A stretch of 64,000 nucleotides of DNA from Erythrobacter sp. GTDB taxonomy: Bacteria; Pseudomonadota; Alphaproteobacteria; Sphingomonadales; Sphingomonadaceae. The notes below the pieces were generated by a model. That model was not told where the DNA came from. It was given only the letters and a program-made list of their open reading frames with translations, and made no database searches. The stretch spans positions 248,001 through 312,000 of the forward strand of contig NZ_CP050265.1 of the NCBI RefSeq assembly GCF_011765465.1, read 5' to 3'. Positions 16,319 to 26,230 of the stretch are shown here, in pieces. The translations under genes were made by a program, and so were the position numbers. Position 1 is the stretch's first letter. Every line of letters starts with the position of its first letter.

Positions 16319-16801
16319 ATGAAAGCCACCTGGATCATCCCGGTCGTCGTCGCCACCGTGGCCGCGCTGTGCGTCGCCGCGCTGGGCGCGACGATCACGG
16401 ATCTGGGACCATGGTACCAGGGACTCGAAAAGCCGGACTGGACACCGCCCGACCCGATGTTCCCGATGGCGTGGACGCTGATGTACGCGCTCATCGTGGT
16501 CTCGGCGGTGACGGCCTGGCGCGCGGCCCCGGACAGCCGCGTGTCGGAGCGGATCGTCAGCCTGTTCGCGCTCAATGGCTTTCTCAACATCACCTGGAGC
16601 CTGCTCTTCTTCCGCCTGCAGCGCCCGGACTGGGCGTTTTACGAGCTCATATTCCTGTGGCTCTCGATCATCGCGCTGATCATCTATTGCGGGCGCTATT
16701 CGCGTGGAGCGAGCCTGCTGCTCGTGCCCTATCTCGGCTGGGTCAGCATGGCGGGCGCGCTCAACTGGGCGGTGGTCGAACTGAACCCGCCCTTCGGCTG
16801 A
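16319..16801 (+). CDS. tspO: TspO/MBR family tryptophan-rich sensory protein
   Basis: A 160-residue membrane protein with five predicted helices and the family pattern of tryptophans and prolines (WYQGLEKPDWTPPDPMFPMAW, cut here to show the core). In Rhodobacter TspO is an outer-membrane, tetrapyrrole-binding modulator of photosynthesis gene expression. It starts 10 bases after the bchP stop and closes the plus-strand bchG string. Confidence 0.93.
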   Translation: MKATWIIPVVVATVAALCVAALGATITDLGPWYQGLEKPDWTPPDPMFPMAWTLMYALIVVSAVTAWRAAPDSRVSERIVSLFALNGFLNITWSLLFFRLQRPDWAFYELIFLWLSIIALIIYCGRYSRGASLLLVPYLGWVSMAGALNWAVVELNPPFG

Positions 16802-17006
16802 ACCGGAGCGGCGCGGGCCGTACGGATTTCGCACGGCCCCTTGGGCAGCCCCCTCGAACTATCGAGCCTCCTTCTGACTGCGAGGCTGTAGCCCGCGTCA
16901 TCGTGCCCGCTGCTCCGGCGGGCTGGACAGGCGTGCGGCTCTGGCGCGGGTGGCCCCGTCTGTGGCAAGGAGCTTGCTCTGCCAAATAGGAGGGAGGCCA
17001 AGCCGG

Positions 17007-17255
17007 ATGACCTGGCTGTTCGAAAGCGGTCACGCAGCCGACGTTATCCTTGCCGTGCTCGCGCTCGAGGCGCTGTGGCTGCGTCGCGGGGGTTGGAGCT
17101 GGATGGAGATGCTCGGCCTGCTCGGCCCTGCCGCGCTCATCGTGCTAGCGCTGCGCGGCGCATTGACCGGTGCGCCCTGGCCCGTGATCGCGCTCCCGCT
17201 CCTCCTGTCGCTCCCGCTCCACCTGCTCGATCTCAAGACGAGGGAGAAGGGCTGA
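17007..17255 (+). CDS. Small membrane protein of unknown function in the photosynthesis cluster
   Basis: An 82-residue protein with three predicted membrane segments (about residues 9-26, 33-52 and 56-74) and a charged C-terminus DLKTREKG. I do not recognise a family. The ATG at 17007 follows an unusually purine-rich ribosome site (GGAGGGAGG, 16990-16998). The 205 bases between tspO and this gene hold no other gene; a weak GC hairpin lies just after tspO (16815-16839). It converges on pufM across the puf terminator. Pigment or antenna assembly is only a guess from location. Confidence 0.65.
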   Translation: MTWLFESGHAADVILAVLALEALWLRRGGWSWMEMLGLLGPAALIVLALRGALTGAPWPVIALPLLLSLPLHLLDLKTREKG

Positions 17256-17385
17256 CGGCCCGAAAGCCCGGGATCGGGCTTCGCCGGAAGCCGAGCCCGC
17301 CCTTTGCACTTGCGCCCGGAGACGGCACCGCGCTGCCGCGCGCCGCGCCTTCTGGAACGATTCAGACCATCGTGTCCTGAAATGA

Positions 17386-17420
17386 AAAAGCCCGGCGACG
17401 CCATTGGCGCAGCCGGGCTT
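17386..17420 (-). terminator. Rho-independent terminator of the puf operon
   Basis: On the minus strand a 9-bp stem AAGCCCGGC/GCCGGGCTT (17420-17412 with 17396-17388) is followed by TTTTTC. It lies about 60 bases after the pufM stop. The convergent small gene ends at 17255, so it could also serve the plus strand, where the T-tract is poor. Confidence 0.85.
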
Positions 17421-17478
17421 CTTCCTGAGGCCGACGGGCGGGGATCAGGCCGTAGCCGATCCCCGCCTCACGGGCGCG

Positions 17479-18402
17479 TCACTTGGGAGCGTAGTAGTGC
17501 TCCTGCGCCCAGAGATACCAGTTATCGACCACGGTCCCGGAGAGCAGGATGCCGATCCCGCCGGTGAGCGTGGTCAGGACCGCGAACCACCAGGCCCAGC
17601 GGTGGATCGATTCCATCGAGGCGTTGAAGCCCATGGTCCACCTCCAGAACAGCGCGGCGCGTTCGGACGCCGTCCCGCGGTCGGTGATCTGCTCGATCTC
17701 GCGCTCGCCGCCATAGCGGCCCACGGCGAGGATCGTCGCCCCGTGCATCGCGAACAGGACCGCCGATCCGTAGAGGAACACGATCGAGAGCGCGTGGAAG
17801 GGGTTGTAGAACAGGTTGCCGTGGATGAGCGAGAAGTTGTTGGTCCAGTCGAGGTGGCTGAAGATGCCGTAGGGCACGGCCTCAGACCACTGGCCGAGCA
17901 GGAGCGGGCGGATGAAGCCCAGCACGAGGAACAGCCAGATCGCGCTCGCGAAGGCCCAAGGAATGTGCATCCCCATGCCGAGCGCCTTGGCCCTCGAATA
18001 GGTCCTCGCCCACCACAATAGCACCGCTGCCGTGAGGAAGCCGCCCGTGAGGATGAACCATCCCCCCTCCTGCAGGGGCACGAACAGGCTGAAGCCGTAT
18101 TCCGGACCCGGAGGATCGAGCGAGAGCCAGAAGAACTCGCGCACGAATGCCTGCGGGCTCCAGTTCACCTGGGCCCAGAAGTTGAACCCGATGATCAGGA
18201 TCGCGATCGTCCCGAAGGCGAGCGAGGCGGTGCCGAGCCAGCCAAGGTAGACAGGACCGAACTGGGCCTGGCCAATCTTGCCGAGCCAGTAGTTGTTGCC
18301 GGTCGCAGGGATGCGGACGTCTTCTTCCGGAGCGAGCGGGATGCCCATTTCCGGTGGTCCGGTGACCTGGACCTGCGTGAAGATGTTTTGATAAGTCGCC
18401 AT
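17479..18402 (-). CDS. pufM: Photosynthetic reaction centre subunit M
   Basis: A 307-residue, five-helix membrane protein of the type II reaction centre. The pigment and non-heme-iron ligand histidines are visible in [20 protein letters not shown] and ESIHRWAWW; the iron-ligand glutamate is in GGEREIEQI. It pairs with PufL to bind the special pair, pheophytins and quinones. No pufC (tetraheme cytochrome) gene follows; a terminator lies directly downstream. Confidence 0.98.
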   Translation of the reverse strand: MATYQNIFTQVQVTGPPEMGIPLAPEEDVRIPATGNNYWLGKIGQAQFGPVYLGWLGTASLAFGTIAILIIGFNFWAQVNWSPQAFVREFFWLSLDPPGPEYGFSLFVPLQEGGWFILTGGFLTAAVLLWWARTYSRAKALGMGMHIPWAFASAIWLFLVLGFIRPLLLGQWSEAVPYGIFSHLDWTNNFSLIHGNLFYNPFHALSIVFLYGSAVLFAMHGATILAVGRYGGEREIEQITDRGTASERAALFWRWTMGFNASMESIHRWAWWFAVLTTLTGGIGILLSGTVVDNWYLWAQEHYYAPK

Positions 18403-18416
18403 GGTTCAGGTGCTCC

Positions 18417-19241
18417 TCACGACCAGATCGGGATTTTCTTCCAGAACTCCCAGAACTCCGGCCAGCTGCCGACATAAAGGGTGCCTGAAATGACGATGCA
18501 CACGGCGCTCCAGAACCCCGCGTTAAGAGCGAGGAAGAGCCCCACGCGGTGGATGCCCAGCGTGCCCACGGAATAGCCGATGAAGTCACGGAAATAGGTG
18601 TCTTCGTATTCCGGCGTCTTCACGTTCGTCCCGTTAGACGGATTGACCGCCGAAAGCACGAGGCCGCCATGCAGCGCGAGCGCGAGGCAGTTGGTGAAGA
18701 AGAAGGTGATCGCCAGCATATGGACCGGGTTGTAGTGGAAGTTCACGTACATATACCCGGTGTTGGAGACCCAATCGAGGTGGCTCCAGATGCCGTAGGG
18801 AAAGCCGTGGCCCCATGCGCCCATCCACAGCGGACGGATCACGTTGAGAGTCACATAGGCGAAGACGGCGAAGCTGAAGGCGACCGGAACGTGGTAGCCC
18901 ATGCCCAGCTTGCGCGAGATCTCGGCCTGGCGGAACACCCATGAATAGAAGGCGACGACTGCGCAGGCCGTGATGATCTGCCAGTATCCGCCCTCGCTCA
19001 GAGGGGCGAGGGAAAGCCCGGCTTCGATCGCCGGCGGCTGGATGTCGATCAGCCAGGGGTTGAGGGTCGGCCCTTCAATGGCAGCGGCGAAGATGAGCGC
19101 GGTGCCCAGCAGCGCGCTGATTGCCGTCGTCACCCCAAAGAAGCCGACATAAAACGGCCCGACCCAGAAATCGAATAGGTCGCCGCCGATCAAGGTGCCG
19201 CCGCGCACGCGGTATTTCCGCTCGAAACTAAGGAGCGCCAT
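18417..19241 (-). CDS. pufL: Photosynthetic reaction centre subunit L
   Basis: A 274-residue, five-helix L subunit starting [20 protein letters not shown], the classical PufL N-terminus. Ligand histidines are in WSHLDW, NPVHML and ALHGGLVL. It is separated from pufM by 14 bases and from pufA by 98 bases containing a hairpin. Confidence 0.98.
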   Translation of the reverse strand: MALLSFERKYRVRGGTLIGGDLFDFWVGPFYVGFFGVTTAISALLGTALIFAAAIEGPTLNPWLIDIQPPAIEAGLSLAPLSEGGYWQIITACAVVAFYSWVFRQAEISRKLGMGYHVPVAFSFAVFAYVTLNVIRPLWMGAWGHGFPYGIWSHLDWVSNTGYMYVNFHYNPVHMLAITFFFTNCLALALHGGLVLSAVNPSNGTNVKTPEYEDTYFRDFIGYSVGTLGIHRVGLFLALNAGFWSAVCIVISGTLYVGSWPEFWEFWKKIPIWS

Positions 19242-19303
19242 AGGTCCATCCTTCCCGCCTGGACGACGGGTTTTGAAGGTTTCGTCAGAAGTGTCAGGAG
19301 GCA

Positions 19304-19319
19304 GGCAGGCGAACCTGCC
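19304..19319 (-). promoter_or_regulatory. Intercistronic RNA hairpin between pufA and pufL
   Basis: On the minus strand the sequence GGCAGG-TTCG-CCTGCC forms a perfect 6-bp stem with a UUCG tetraloop. In Rhodobacter a hairpin in this same gap protects the upstream pufBA message and sets the high antenna-to-reaction-centre ratio. The same role is inferred here from position and structure. Confidence 0.65.
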
Positions 19320-19339
19320 CCCTCACATTTCGGCTTGCG

Positions 19340-19534
19340 TCAGCTCGCGGTCGGGGCTTCCGACAGCTCGATGGCAGCCTGGGCAGGCGCCGGGGCGCCC
19401 GGCTTGTTCTCAAGCCAGTTGTAGCGATCCGTGCTGAGCAGGATGAAGTGAATGGTGAAAGCGAGCACGGCGAGAACGACGTGCAGGCCCACCAGAGCCC
19501 GACGGATGTCGAAGTAGAACCAGATTCTCCACAT
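19340..19534 (-). CDS. pufA: Light-harvesting 1 alpha subunit
   Basis: A 64-residue single-helix antenna polypeptide, MWRIWFYFDIRRALVGLHV..., with the bacteriochlorophyll-ligand histidine in TIHFILLSTDRYNWL. The C-terminal tail is Ala/Pro-rich (PGAPAPAQAA). It lies 69 bases after pufB. Confidence 0.96.
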   Translation of the reverse strand: MWRIWFYFDIRRALVGLHVVLAVLAFTIHFILLSTDRYNWLENKPGAPAPAQAAIELSEAPTAS

Positions 19535-19603
19535 GAGAATATTCCTTTCAGTATGGTCTCTTGATTGCCTGTCTTTCCGGCGCGAGGCCGGTCAGCCAGT
19601 CGA

Positions 19604-19780
19604 TCAGAGGCCGAAGCCGCCGCCGAACCAGGGCTTGTAGGCCCACATCAGCGCATGCGCGACGAGCGCGATGACGACATAGAGGGTGAAGGTCGACATG
19701 AAGCCCTTGTGGATTTCCTGGGCTTCTTCGGGCGTGAGGTAGGTTCCCACCCGCTCACCGCCGGGGTTCGGATCAGTCAT
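19604..19780 (-). CDS. pufB: Light-harvesting 1 beta subunit
   Basis: A 58-residue antenna polypeptide with the typical YLTPEEAQEIHKGFMSTF N-terminal half and the ligand histidine in VAHALMWAYKPWF. The start MTDPNPGG at 19780 has a good ribosome site (CGGAGA 8 bases upstream); the longer open frame upstream is not homologous. The gap of 153 bases to bchZ contains no gene; pufQ, present there in Rhodobacter, is not found. Confidence 0.95.
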   Translation of the reverse strand: MTDPNPGGERVGTYLTPEEAQEIHKGFMSTFTLYVVIALVAHALMWAYKPWFGGGFGL

Positions 19781-19933
19781 TGGTATGTCTCCGTTCAGTT
19801 GGGTTTGAGTGGGAGCCCGAAGGCCCCCGTCGGCATCCCCGCGTGATCCCCCACGTGGATTTGGTCGCCCGCTTGCGGGCATTCTGTTGCGCCGGCGCTC
19901 TGGCCTGTTGCAGGGTCGAGGCGGCTGCGTGCG

Positions 19934-21379
19934 TCACGCATTCTCCCCCTGCAGGCGCGCCTCGGCGAGGCAATCGATGGTCACCACCAGCTCGCCCTTG
20001 CGGCGGGCGGTCCGCTCGGCCGCGTCGCGCAGGCGCTTGGCGGCGGAAATGCGGATCAGGACCGGCTGTTCTTCGACGAGCCTATCGAGTTCGGCCTTGG
20101 CGTCCTTGTCCCAGGTCAATTCGGGCTCGTTCTTCGCCGGCGTCGCATCGACCTTGTCGAGATCGGTGCCGAGCGGGAGGATGTAGAACAACGCATCGAA
20201 CAGCGCGTTGCACACCTCCTGGACGAGATAGGTCGCCCCCGCATAGCCCATGAAGGGCGTGCCCGTGTGGCGGCGGATCGCCGCGCCCGGGAAGCTTGCC
20301 GGGATGAACATCCCCCGCGCCCCGCACTCGGCCATGTACATGCGTTCGTTGTAGCTGCCGAACATCACGAGCGGCGGGTTCGCCGCGATCTGCTCGCGCA
20401 CATCCTCGTTCTTGGGCTTGACCCCGGCGCAGCGCGACACCGCCATGGTGCAGGGCAGGCCCATGTCGTCCTCGAGGAAGTGGCGGATGCCGCGGGCATA
20501 GGTTTCGTTCGCGACGATCCCGAAATTGGCCGTGGCGAAGAAATCCTGCGTGACCGAGCGCCACAGATCCCACAGCGGCTTGATCGTGGTGTGCTTCTCG
20601 CGCTCGATGAAGGGTTCGGGGTCGAGGTCCAGCGCCTCACCCAGTGCGCGCAGGAACTTGGTTGTCGAGGAAAGCCCGATCGGAGCCTGGAAATACGGGA
20701 TTTCCAGCGTCTCGCACAGGTTCCGGCCGAACTCGCGATACATACAGATGTTCGCATCCGCCGTGCCGAGCTGGCGGATGTCGGCGAGGTGGCTGCCCAA
20801 GGGAAAGACCATGCCGACTTCGGCGCCGATCCCTTCGACCAGCCGCCGGATTTCGGCGAGGTCGGACGGCATATTGAACATCCCGTAGGACGGTCCGATG
20901 ATGTTGACGACGGGCTTTTGGCCTTCCTTGCGCGGCTTCTTCGCCGGGACTTTCTTGGGGCCGAATTCGGTCCAAAGCCAGGTCAGCGCGCGGTCGGCGC
21001 TCTGCCATTGGTCCTCGTCGATGGTGCGCGGCAGGAAGCGCTTGATGTTGGTGCCTTCGGGCGTGACGCCGCCGCCGATCATCTCGGCGATCGAGCCGGT
21101 CACGACGACCGCGGGCAGTTCCGGGTCGAGCGTTTCCCAGGCCCGCTTCATGGCGCCTTCGGTCCCGGTCTTGCCGAGCTCTTCCTCGGCAAGGCCCGTG
21201 ACGACGATGGGCAGTTCATGCGGGGGCAGGGCGTCGGTGTAATGCAGCACCGACGTCACCGGCAGGTTTTCGCAGCCGACGGGGCCGTCGATGATGACCT
21301 GCAGGCCCTTCACCGCCGTGAAGACATAGGTCGCGCCCCAGTATCCGCCGGCGCGGTCATGGTCGAGAACGAGTGTCAT
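19934..21379 (-). CDS. bchZ: Chlorophyllide a reductase subunit Z (BchZ)
   Basis: A 481-residue NifK-like subunit. The N-terminal region has the cysteine-containing segment [12 protein letters not shown] near residue 35. BchY and BchZ form the catalytic component that reduces the C7=C8 bond of chlorin intermediates, driven by BchX. Its ATG overlaps the bchY stop (ATGA). Confidence 0.96.
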   Translation of the reverse strand: MTLVLDHDRAGGYWGATYVFTAVKGLQVIIDGPVGCENLPVTSVLHYTDALPPHELPIVVTGLAEEELGKTGTEGAMKRAWETLDPELPAVVVTGSIAEMIGGGVTPEGTNIKRFLPRTIDEDQWQSADRALTWLWTEFGPKKVPAKKPRKEGQKPVVNIIGPSYGMFNMPSDLAEIRRLVEGIGAEVGMVFPLGSHLADIRQLGTADANICMYREFGRNLCETLEIPYFQAPIGLSSTTKFLRALGEALDLDPEPFIEREKHTTIKPLWDLWRSVTQDFFATANFGIVANETYARGIRHFLEDDMGLPCTMAVSRCAGVKPKNEDVREQIAANPPLVMFGSYNERMYMAECGARGMFIPASFPGAAIRRHTGTPFMGYAGATYLVQEVCNALFDALFYILPLGTDLDKVDATPAKNEPELTWDKDAKAELDRLVEEQPVLIRISAAKRLRDAAERTARRKGELVVTIDCLAEARLQGENA

Positions 21380-22953
21380 GTGCCGATCGCCTCCGATGCC
21401 TTGCGCGCCGCCTCGTTGAGGGCCGCGTATTTCTTGCGGAATTTCGGACGATCCACGGGCGTGTCTTCCCAGACGCCAGCAGCGTGTTCGCTACCGACAC
21501 CTTCGAAGAAGTCGCGCATCGTGTCGAAGCGCTCCTTGTTGTGAAGCGCGCCGTTGATGACCGTGGCGAGGCTGCCCGCACCCGCCGGCCCCATCAGCGG
21601 CCGGGCCGAGATGAGGTTGGTGAAGTAGAGCGAGGGGATCGCCTTGGTCTTCGCGTGCTGGACGACCGGGGTCGTGCCGATGGCGAGATCCGGGCGGAAT
21701 TCCTCGATCGCGGCGATGTCCTGTTCGAGGCTGGCGCGATAGTTCACCCGGCAACCGCGCGCCTCGAGCCATTCGCGGTCGGGGTCCGACCACTTGGTCC
21801 GGGGGCAGGCGCTGCCGACATAGGGCACTTCCGCGCCGCTTTCGACGAGCAGGCGGGCCACCAGCAGTTCGGAGCCTTCATAGCCCGAAACGGTGATCCG
21901 GCCCTTGATCTGGGAGCCGGCCAGCGCGCCCTTGACCGCGCCGATCATGGCGTTCTTCACGCCATCGACCTTCTCGCGCGGCAGGCCCATGACCTCGCCG
22001 ATCGATTCGAGCCAGGCGGCGGTGCCGTCCGCGCCGACGGGGGCAGAGCCGATGATCGGGCGGCCCGCAGCTTCGAATTCGCGGATCGCGGCGGTGTAGA
22101 AGGGGTGGATCGCGGCGACGACCGACCCGTCGAGCGCCGAATAGAGCTCGCGCCATTCGCGGGTCGGGACGACCGGCCCGGCGGCAAGGCCGAGCGGTTC
22201 GAGCATCTGGCCGATCACCACCGGATCTGCCGGGAACATTTCGCCCAGCAGGGTGACGGTCGGCTTGTCCGTGCGCTCGCGCGGGGCGGCGACGGGGCCT
22301 TGCTCGGCCTCCTCGCGGGCGTATTTGAGCATCGCGCCGGCGAGGATGTCCTTCGCCTCGGCATGGGTCGGCACGCCGAAGCCGGGCACGTCGATGCCGA
22401 TGATGCGCACGCCGTTGATCTGCTTTTTAAGGAGCCGCAGCGGCACGCCCGATGCGGTCGGAACGCAAAGGTTCGTCACCACGATGGCGTCGTATTTCTC
22501 CGGATCGGCGAGATCCTCGACCGCTTCCTTGATGTCCTCGAACAGCTTGCCGGTGACGAGCGTTTCGGAATTGAACGGGACATAGCCCACCGTGCGCCGC
22601 GCACCGTAGAAATGCGAGGTGAAGGTCAGGCCGTAGACGCAGCAGGCCGAACCCGAGAGGACGGTCGCGGTGCGCCGCATCCTGAGGCCGACGCGCAAGG
22701 AGCCGAAGGCCGGGCACATGGACTGCGGCTGGTCGTGCGGGCCCGCATTGGGATCGACCGGGTAATCCTTGGCGTATTGGTCGAGAATGTCGCTTTTGCC
22801 CGCGGCCTTCGCCGCTTCGAGCATCCGCTCCTTGCCGCCGTGGCAGCCGCTTCCTTCGGCCACCGGCGATTCCGGCGCGGTGTCGAGGTCGATGCGGTCG
22901 GGAGCACGCTCCTCGTCGCCGCGGGTCTCGGGGGTGGGGTTGAAGTCGCTCAT
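21376..22953 (-). CDS. bchY: Chlorophyllide a reductase subunit Y (BchY)
   Basis: A 525-residue NifD-like subunit with cysteines in [16 protein letters not shown] and [11 protein letters not shown] that belong to the cluster-binding region. It starts 4 bases after the bchX stop. The N-terminal 25 residues are Asp/Glu-rich and less conserved, so a slightly later start cannot be excluded. Confidence 0.96.
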   Translation of the reverse strand: MSDFNPTPETRGDEERAPDRIDLDTAPESPVAEGSGCHGGKERMLEAAKAAGKSDILDQYAKDYPVDPNAGPHDQPQSMCPAFGSLRVGLRMRRTATVLSGSACCVYGLTFTSHFYGARRTVGYVPFNSETLVTGKLFEDIKEAVEDLADPEKYDAIVVTNLCVPTASGVPLRLLKKQINGVRIIGIDVPGFGVPTHAEAKDILAGAMLKYAREEAEQGPVAAPRERTDKPTVTLLGEMFPADPVVIGQMLEPLGLAAGPVVPTREWRELYSALDGSVVAAIHPFYTAAIREFEAAGRPIIGSAPVGADGTAAWLESIGEVMGLPREKVDGVKNAMIGAVKGALAGSQIKGRITVSGYEGSELLVARLLVESGAEVPYVGSACPRTKWSDPDREWLEARGCRVNYRASLEQDIAAIEEFRPDLAIGTTPVVQHAKTKAIPSLYFTNLISARPLMGPAGAGSLATVINGALHNKERFDTMRDFFEGVGSEHAAGVWEDTPVDRPKFRKKYAALNEAARKASEAIGT

Positions 22954-22957
22954 CGTC

Positions 22958-23947
22958 TTACACCTCGTCGTAGATCACTTCGAGGGAGGGCTTTTCTTCG
23001 AACACGCCGCCGCGCATATCGGCCTGAGTCGCAGGGATCAGTTCGACATTGCCGCCGGTGTCTTCCGGGCTGAACAGGCCGAGCAGGCCGTCCTGGTCGA
23101 GCGGGGCGGGGCGCACCGGCGGAGCCTCCGCGACATTGGTCGCGAGTTCCTCGAACAGGTTGCCCCATTCGCCGCCGGGATACCCGATGATCTGGTAATT
23201 CGCGGATTTCCGGCGAATGTCCTCGTGCGCGGGGATCGCGGTGAGCACCGGGATGCCGACCGCTTCGGCGAAAGCCTGCGCCTCGCCCGTGCCGTCGTCC
23301 TTGTTCACGATCATGCCGGCGACGCCGACATTGCCGCCCATCTTGCGGAAATATTCGACCGCGTGGCAGACGTTGTTCGCCACGTAGAGCGACTGCAGGT
23401 CGTTCGAGCCGACCACGATGACCTTCTGGCACATGTCGCGCGCGATCGGCAGGCCGAAGCCGCCGCACACCACGTCGCCGAGGAAGTCGAGCAGGACGTA
23501 GTCGAAGCCCCAGTCGTGGAAGCCCAGTTTTTCAAGGGTTTCGAAGCCGTGGATGATCCCGCGACCGCCGCAGCCGCGGCCGACTTCGGGTCCGCCGAGC
23601 TCCATCGCGAAGACGCCGTCGCGCTGGAAGCACACGTCCTCGATGGAGATTTCCTCGCCCGCGAGCTTCTTCTTGGAAGATGTCTCGATGATCGAGGGCG
23701 TCGCCTTGCCGCCGAACAGCAGGCTGGTGGTGTCCGACTTCGGGTCGCAGCCGATCAGCAGCACGCGCTTGCCCTGCTGGGCCATCATGTAGGAGAGGTT
23801 GGCGAGCGCGAAGCTCTTGCCCGAGCCGCCCTTGCCGTAGATCGCGATGATCTGCGTTTCCTTGGTCACCTCGCCGGTGTGGACCGGGTCCGGTTCCTGC
23901 GACGCCTCTTCACGAAGCGCGGCATCCTGTGATTCGAGCATGGTCAT
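22958..23947 (-). CDS. bchX: Chlorophyllide a reductase iron protein BchX
   Basis: A 329-residue NifH-like protein with Walker A GKGGSGKS at residues 38-45 and cluster cysteines C126 (GRGCGGRG) and C161 (DVVCGGF). It supplies electrons to BchY-BchZ. The start at 23947 overlaps the bchC stop by 4 bases (ATGA); a second ATG two codons later is possible. The frame is open far upstream inside bchC, but that part is antisense-like shadow sequence. Confidence 0.96.
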   Translation of the reverse strand: MTMLESQDAALREEASQEPDPVHTGEVTKETQIIAIYGKGGSGKSFALANLSYMMAQQGKRVLLIGCDPKSDTTSLLFGGKATPSIIETSSKKKLAGEEISIEDVCFQRDGVFAMELGGPEVGRGCGGRGIIHGFETLEKLGFHDWGFDYVLLDFLGDVVCGGFGLPIARDMCQKVIVVGSNDLQSLYVANNVCHAVEYFRKMGGNVGVAGMIVNKDDGTGEAQAFAEAVGIPVLTAIPAHEDIRRKSANYQIIGYPGGEWGNLFEELATNVAEAPPVRPAPLDQDGLLGLFSPEDTGGNVELIPATQADMRGGVFEEKPSLEVIYDEV

Positions 23948-24879
23948 CGGCAATCCCTCCAGTCCAGAACCATTTTCAGGCAACCGGGATCGCTGAAAGC
24001 CTGCGGATAGGCTTCCGTAGCATCCCGGGCCGGACGGCGATTGGTGACCAGTCCGGCAAGGTCGAGACGACCCGTTTCGATGAGGTCGTGCGTCTGGGTG
24101 ATGTCGTCCGCCTGCCATTCGGCGGCGATGCGAAGCCGCGCCTCCTTCATGAAGGCGGCGGGAAAGGCGAAGCTGACACGGTCCGAATAGAAACCGGCAA
24201 GGACGATTTCCCCGCCCTTGGCCATCCGGCCGACCAGCGTGTCGACGATGTTCGAATCGCCGCTCGCGTCGTAGATCGCGCGGTAGTCCTTGCGCTCGTC
24301 GGCCTCGGGATGGACCGCTTCGTAGCCGGCCGCACCGTGGCAGCGATCGGGGTTGGTTTCCCAGACCGTCGGGGCCTCGCCGCCGAGCGCCAGCGTGAGC
24401 CGCGCGAGCAGCCGACCGAGCACGCCGTGGCCGATGATGAGATCGGGCAGGTCGCCGCCGTTGATCGCGTGCAGCGCGGTCGCGGTGAGCGCGCAGAGCA
24501 CGCCCGCCTCGCCGAGATGTTCGGGAACCGGCAGGACGCGCGCCGAGGGAACGATGACCTGGCTCGCCGTGCCGCCGAACAATCCGCGCGCACCGGAATA
24601 GCAGTTCGCGCCGGGCACGAAGACCCAGTCGCCGATCCGGCCCTTGGCCTCTTCGCCCGCATCGATGATCCGGCCGACCGATTCGTATCCGGGGACGAGC
24701 GGGTAACCCATTCCGGGGAAGGGCGGCATGGCGCCGGTCCAAAGCAGCTTTTCGGTGCCGGTGGAAACGCCGCTCCAGGCGATTTCGACCATCACGTCGC
24801 CGGGCTGCATCGGCGTCAGCTCAAGCGAGCGGAGCGCCAGACGCTCGGGCCCTTCGAGAATGACTGCCAATGTGTCCAT
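23944..24879 (-). CDS. bchC: Bacteriochlorophyllide a dehydrogenase BchC
   Basis: A 311-residue medium-chain dehydrogenase/reductase that oxidises the C3 hydroxyethyl group to acetyl. The GroES-like half has [16 protein letters not shown] and the nucleotide-binding half [16 protein letters not shown]. The start [14 protein letters not shown] was chosen by family alignment from memory; an ATG 26 codons upstream lies close to the promoter. It heads bchCXYZ-pufBALM, and its promoter carries PpsR sites. Confidence 0.95.
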   Translation of the reverse strand: MDTLAVILEGPERLALRSLELTPMQPGDVMVEIAWSGVSTGTEKLLWTGAMPPFPGMGYPLVPGYESVGRIIDAGEEAKGRIGDWVFVPGANCYSGARGLFGGTASQVIVPSARVLPVPEHLGEAGVLCALTATALHAINGGDLPDLIIGHGVLGRLLARLTLALGGEAPTVWETNPDRCHGAAGYEAVHPEADERKDYRAIYDASGDSNIVDTLVGRMAKGGEIVLAGFYSDRVSFAFPAAFMKEARLRIAAEWQADDITQTHDLIETGRLDLAGLVTNRRPARDATEAYPQAFSDPGCLKMVLDWRDCR

Positions 24880-24957
24880 CCGGCTCGCTCCTGCTTGCCT
24901 CGACTTGAGAGCGGCATGGGGCCGACTCGATTGGGTCGAGAACCACCTGCTCCGCAC

Positions 24958-25001
24958 TGTCTGTTAAGCCTTACGTGTAGGACTGTCAAATTTTTTGGAC
25001 A
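24958..25001 (-). promoter_or_regulatory. bchC promoter with two PpsR/CrtJ palindromes
   Basis: On the minus strand TTGACA (24989-24984) is followed after exactly 17 bases by TAACAG (24966-24961). The palindrome at 24984-25001 is a perfect TGT-N12-ACA and covers the -35; a second copy with one mismatch (24958-24975, TGT-N12-ACG on the plus strand) covers the -10. The two are 8 bases apart, which is the classical arrangement for cooperative PpsR/CrtJ binding at Rhodobacter bchC. Confidence 0.8.
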
Positions 25002-25008
25002 ACGCCAA

Positions 25009-26130
25009 TCAGGCAGTCGCGACAACGATGCTGGCGATCACCGGCTGGGGGGTGGGAACGGTTTTCGAATGCGAAAATCCGGCCTCGGCGAGCATGGCGC
25101 GGATCTCCTCGGCCGAGCGCGCCCGGCCCGACCCCATCGCCCACAGGTAGAGCCCGAAAAACGCCTCTCCCATCGCCTCCGCGCCGGGCACGCGGGCCAT
25201 GGGCTCGGCGATCATCAGGCGCTTGCCGGGATCGAGCGCGCGGCGGATGCTGCGCAGCAGGTCGAGCGCCGGGCCGTCGTCGTGATCGTGCAGGATGCGC
25301 ACCAGCGAGACGAGGTCGTATCCGGCGGGAATCGTGTCGCGGAAGAAGTTGCCCGGATGGAAGGACAGCCGCTCCGCCCCGAACTCCGCCGCGAGCGGTT
25401 CCTGCGCGTTTTCCACAACTTCCGGCAGGTCGAACAGGCCGAGTTCGAGCCCCGGATAGGCCGAGCCGACATGGCGCAAAAACGCGCCGTGTCCGCCGCC
25501 CACGTCGAGCAGCCGCCCGCGCGCGGGGAAGCGGAACGCGGCGAGCACCTGGTCGGCGACGAATTGCTGCGAGGTCGCCATGAGCTGGGAATATTCGCTC
25601 GTCTCGGTTCCTGCCTCGGCCGCGCCATGGAGCGCTCCGGCATAGGACCAGAAGCGCGACAGCTCGGTGGCCTCGGCACGGTCGGCGCGCAGCAGGTCGA
25701 GCGGCGATTCGAGATCGCGGTAGAGCAGGCGGTGGTGGCGAATCATCGCCTGCGTGCCCTGATCCGCCTGCAGCACCGCGCCCTGCTGGCCGAGCATCCA
25801 GCCGTCTTCGACCACTTCTTCGGCGAGGTCGAGCGCGCGCGCAGCGCGCAGCAGGCAAAGCCCTGCCTCTTTGGACAGCCCGACCCGCGCGGCGATCGCC
25901 TCCGCGCCCAGCGGGCCTTCCTTCAATACGTCGAGCAGGCCGCTTTCGACCACAGCACGCAGGATCTGCGAATAGGAAAAGCCGACCACGAGATCGAACA
26001 TCGTCCCGGCGCGGTCGCGGGCGATTCGCCGGATGAAGGGCAGCCGTGCCGCCCAGTACTGGAACCTCGGATTCGCGAAGACGGCGTTGCGCCGGGCGGT
26101 CCAGCGGACCTTGAACGGCGTGTTCGCCAT
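25009..26130 (-). CDS. crtF: Hydroxyneurosporene/demethylspheroidene O-methyltransferase CrtF
   Basis: A 373-residue SAM-dependent O-methyltransferase with an N-terminal winged-helix dimerisation region and the SAM-binding motif LLDVGGGHGAFLRH near residue 190. It methylates the tertiary hydroxyl made by CrtC on acyclic carotenoids. It lies first in crtF-bchCXYZ-puf, divergent from crtD, with a PpsR palindrome between them. Confidence 0.93.
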   Translation of the reverse strand: MANTPFKVRWTARRNAVFANPRFQYWAARLPFIRRIARDRAGTMFDLVVGFSYSQILRAVVESGLLDVLKEGPLGAEAIAARVGLSKEAGLCLLRAARALDLAEEVVEDGWMLGQQGAVLQADQGTQAMIRHHRLLYRDLESPLDLLRADRAEATELSRFWSYAGALHGAAEAGTETSEYSQLMATSQQFVADQVLAAFRFPARGRLLDVGGGHGAFLRHVGSAYPGLELGLFDLPEVVENAQEPLAAEFGAERLSFHPGNFFRDTIPAGYDLVSLVRILHDHDDGPALDLLRSIRRALDPGKRLMIAEPMARVPGAEAMGEAFFGLYLWAMGSGRARSAEEIRAMLAEAGFSHSKTVPTPQPVIASIVVATA

Positions 26131-26157
26131 CAGGAAATCGGGAATTGAGGTGTCATA

Positions 26158-26198
26158 TGTCCAAACAATTGGACAGATGCTGTGACAAGGTCAATACT
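26158..26198 (+). promoter_or_regulatory. PpsR operator and candidate promoter between crtF and crtD
   Basis: TGTCCAAACAATTGGACA at 26158-26175 is a perfect, fully symmetric TGT-N12-ACA palindrome. A second, imperfect one (TGT-N12-ACT, 26181-26198) follows after 5 bases. On the plus strand TGGACA (26170-26175) is 17 bases before AATACT (26193-26198), a possible crtD promoter overlapped by both operators. No comparably good -10 was found for crtF. Confidence 0.7.
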
Positions 26199-26230
26199 GT
26201 CATCCGGGCAACGACATTCGGGGAGGACGG

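Noticed and set aside
16815..16839. GC hairpin just after tspO as a terminator
   Set aside because: A 7-bp stem exists but no T-tract follows on the plus strand, so termination there is not supported.
23948..24742. Long in-frame extension upstream of bchX
   Set aside because: It lies inside bchC in another frame, has an Arg-rich non-homologous composition, and the ATGA start at 23947 fits the family.
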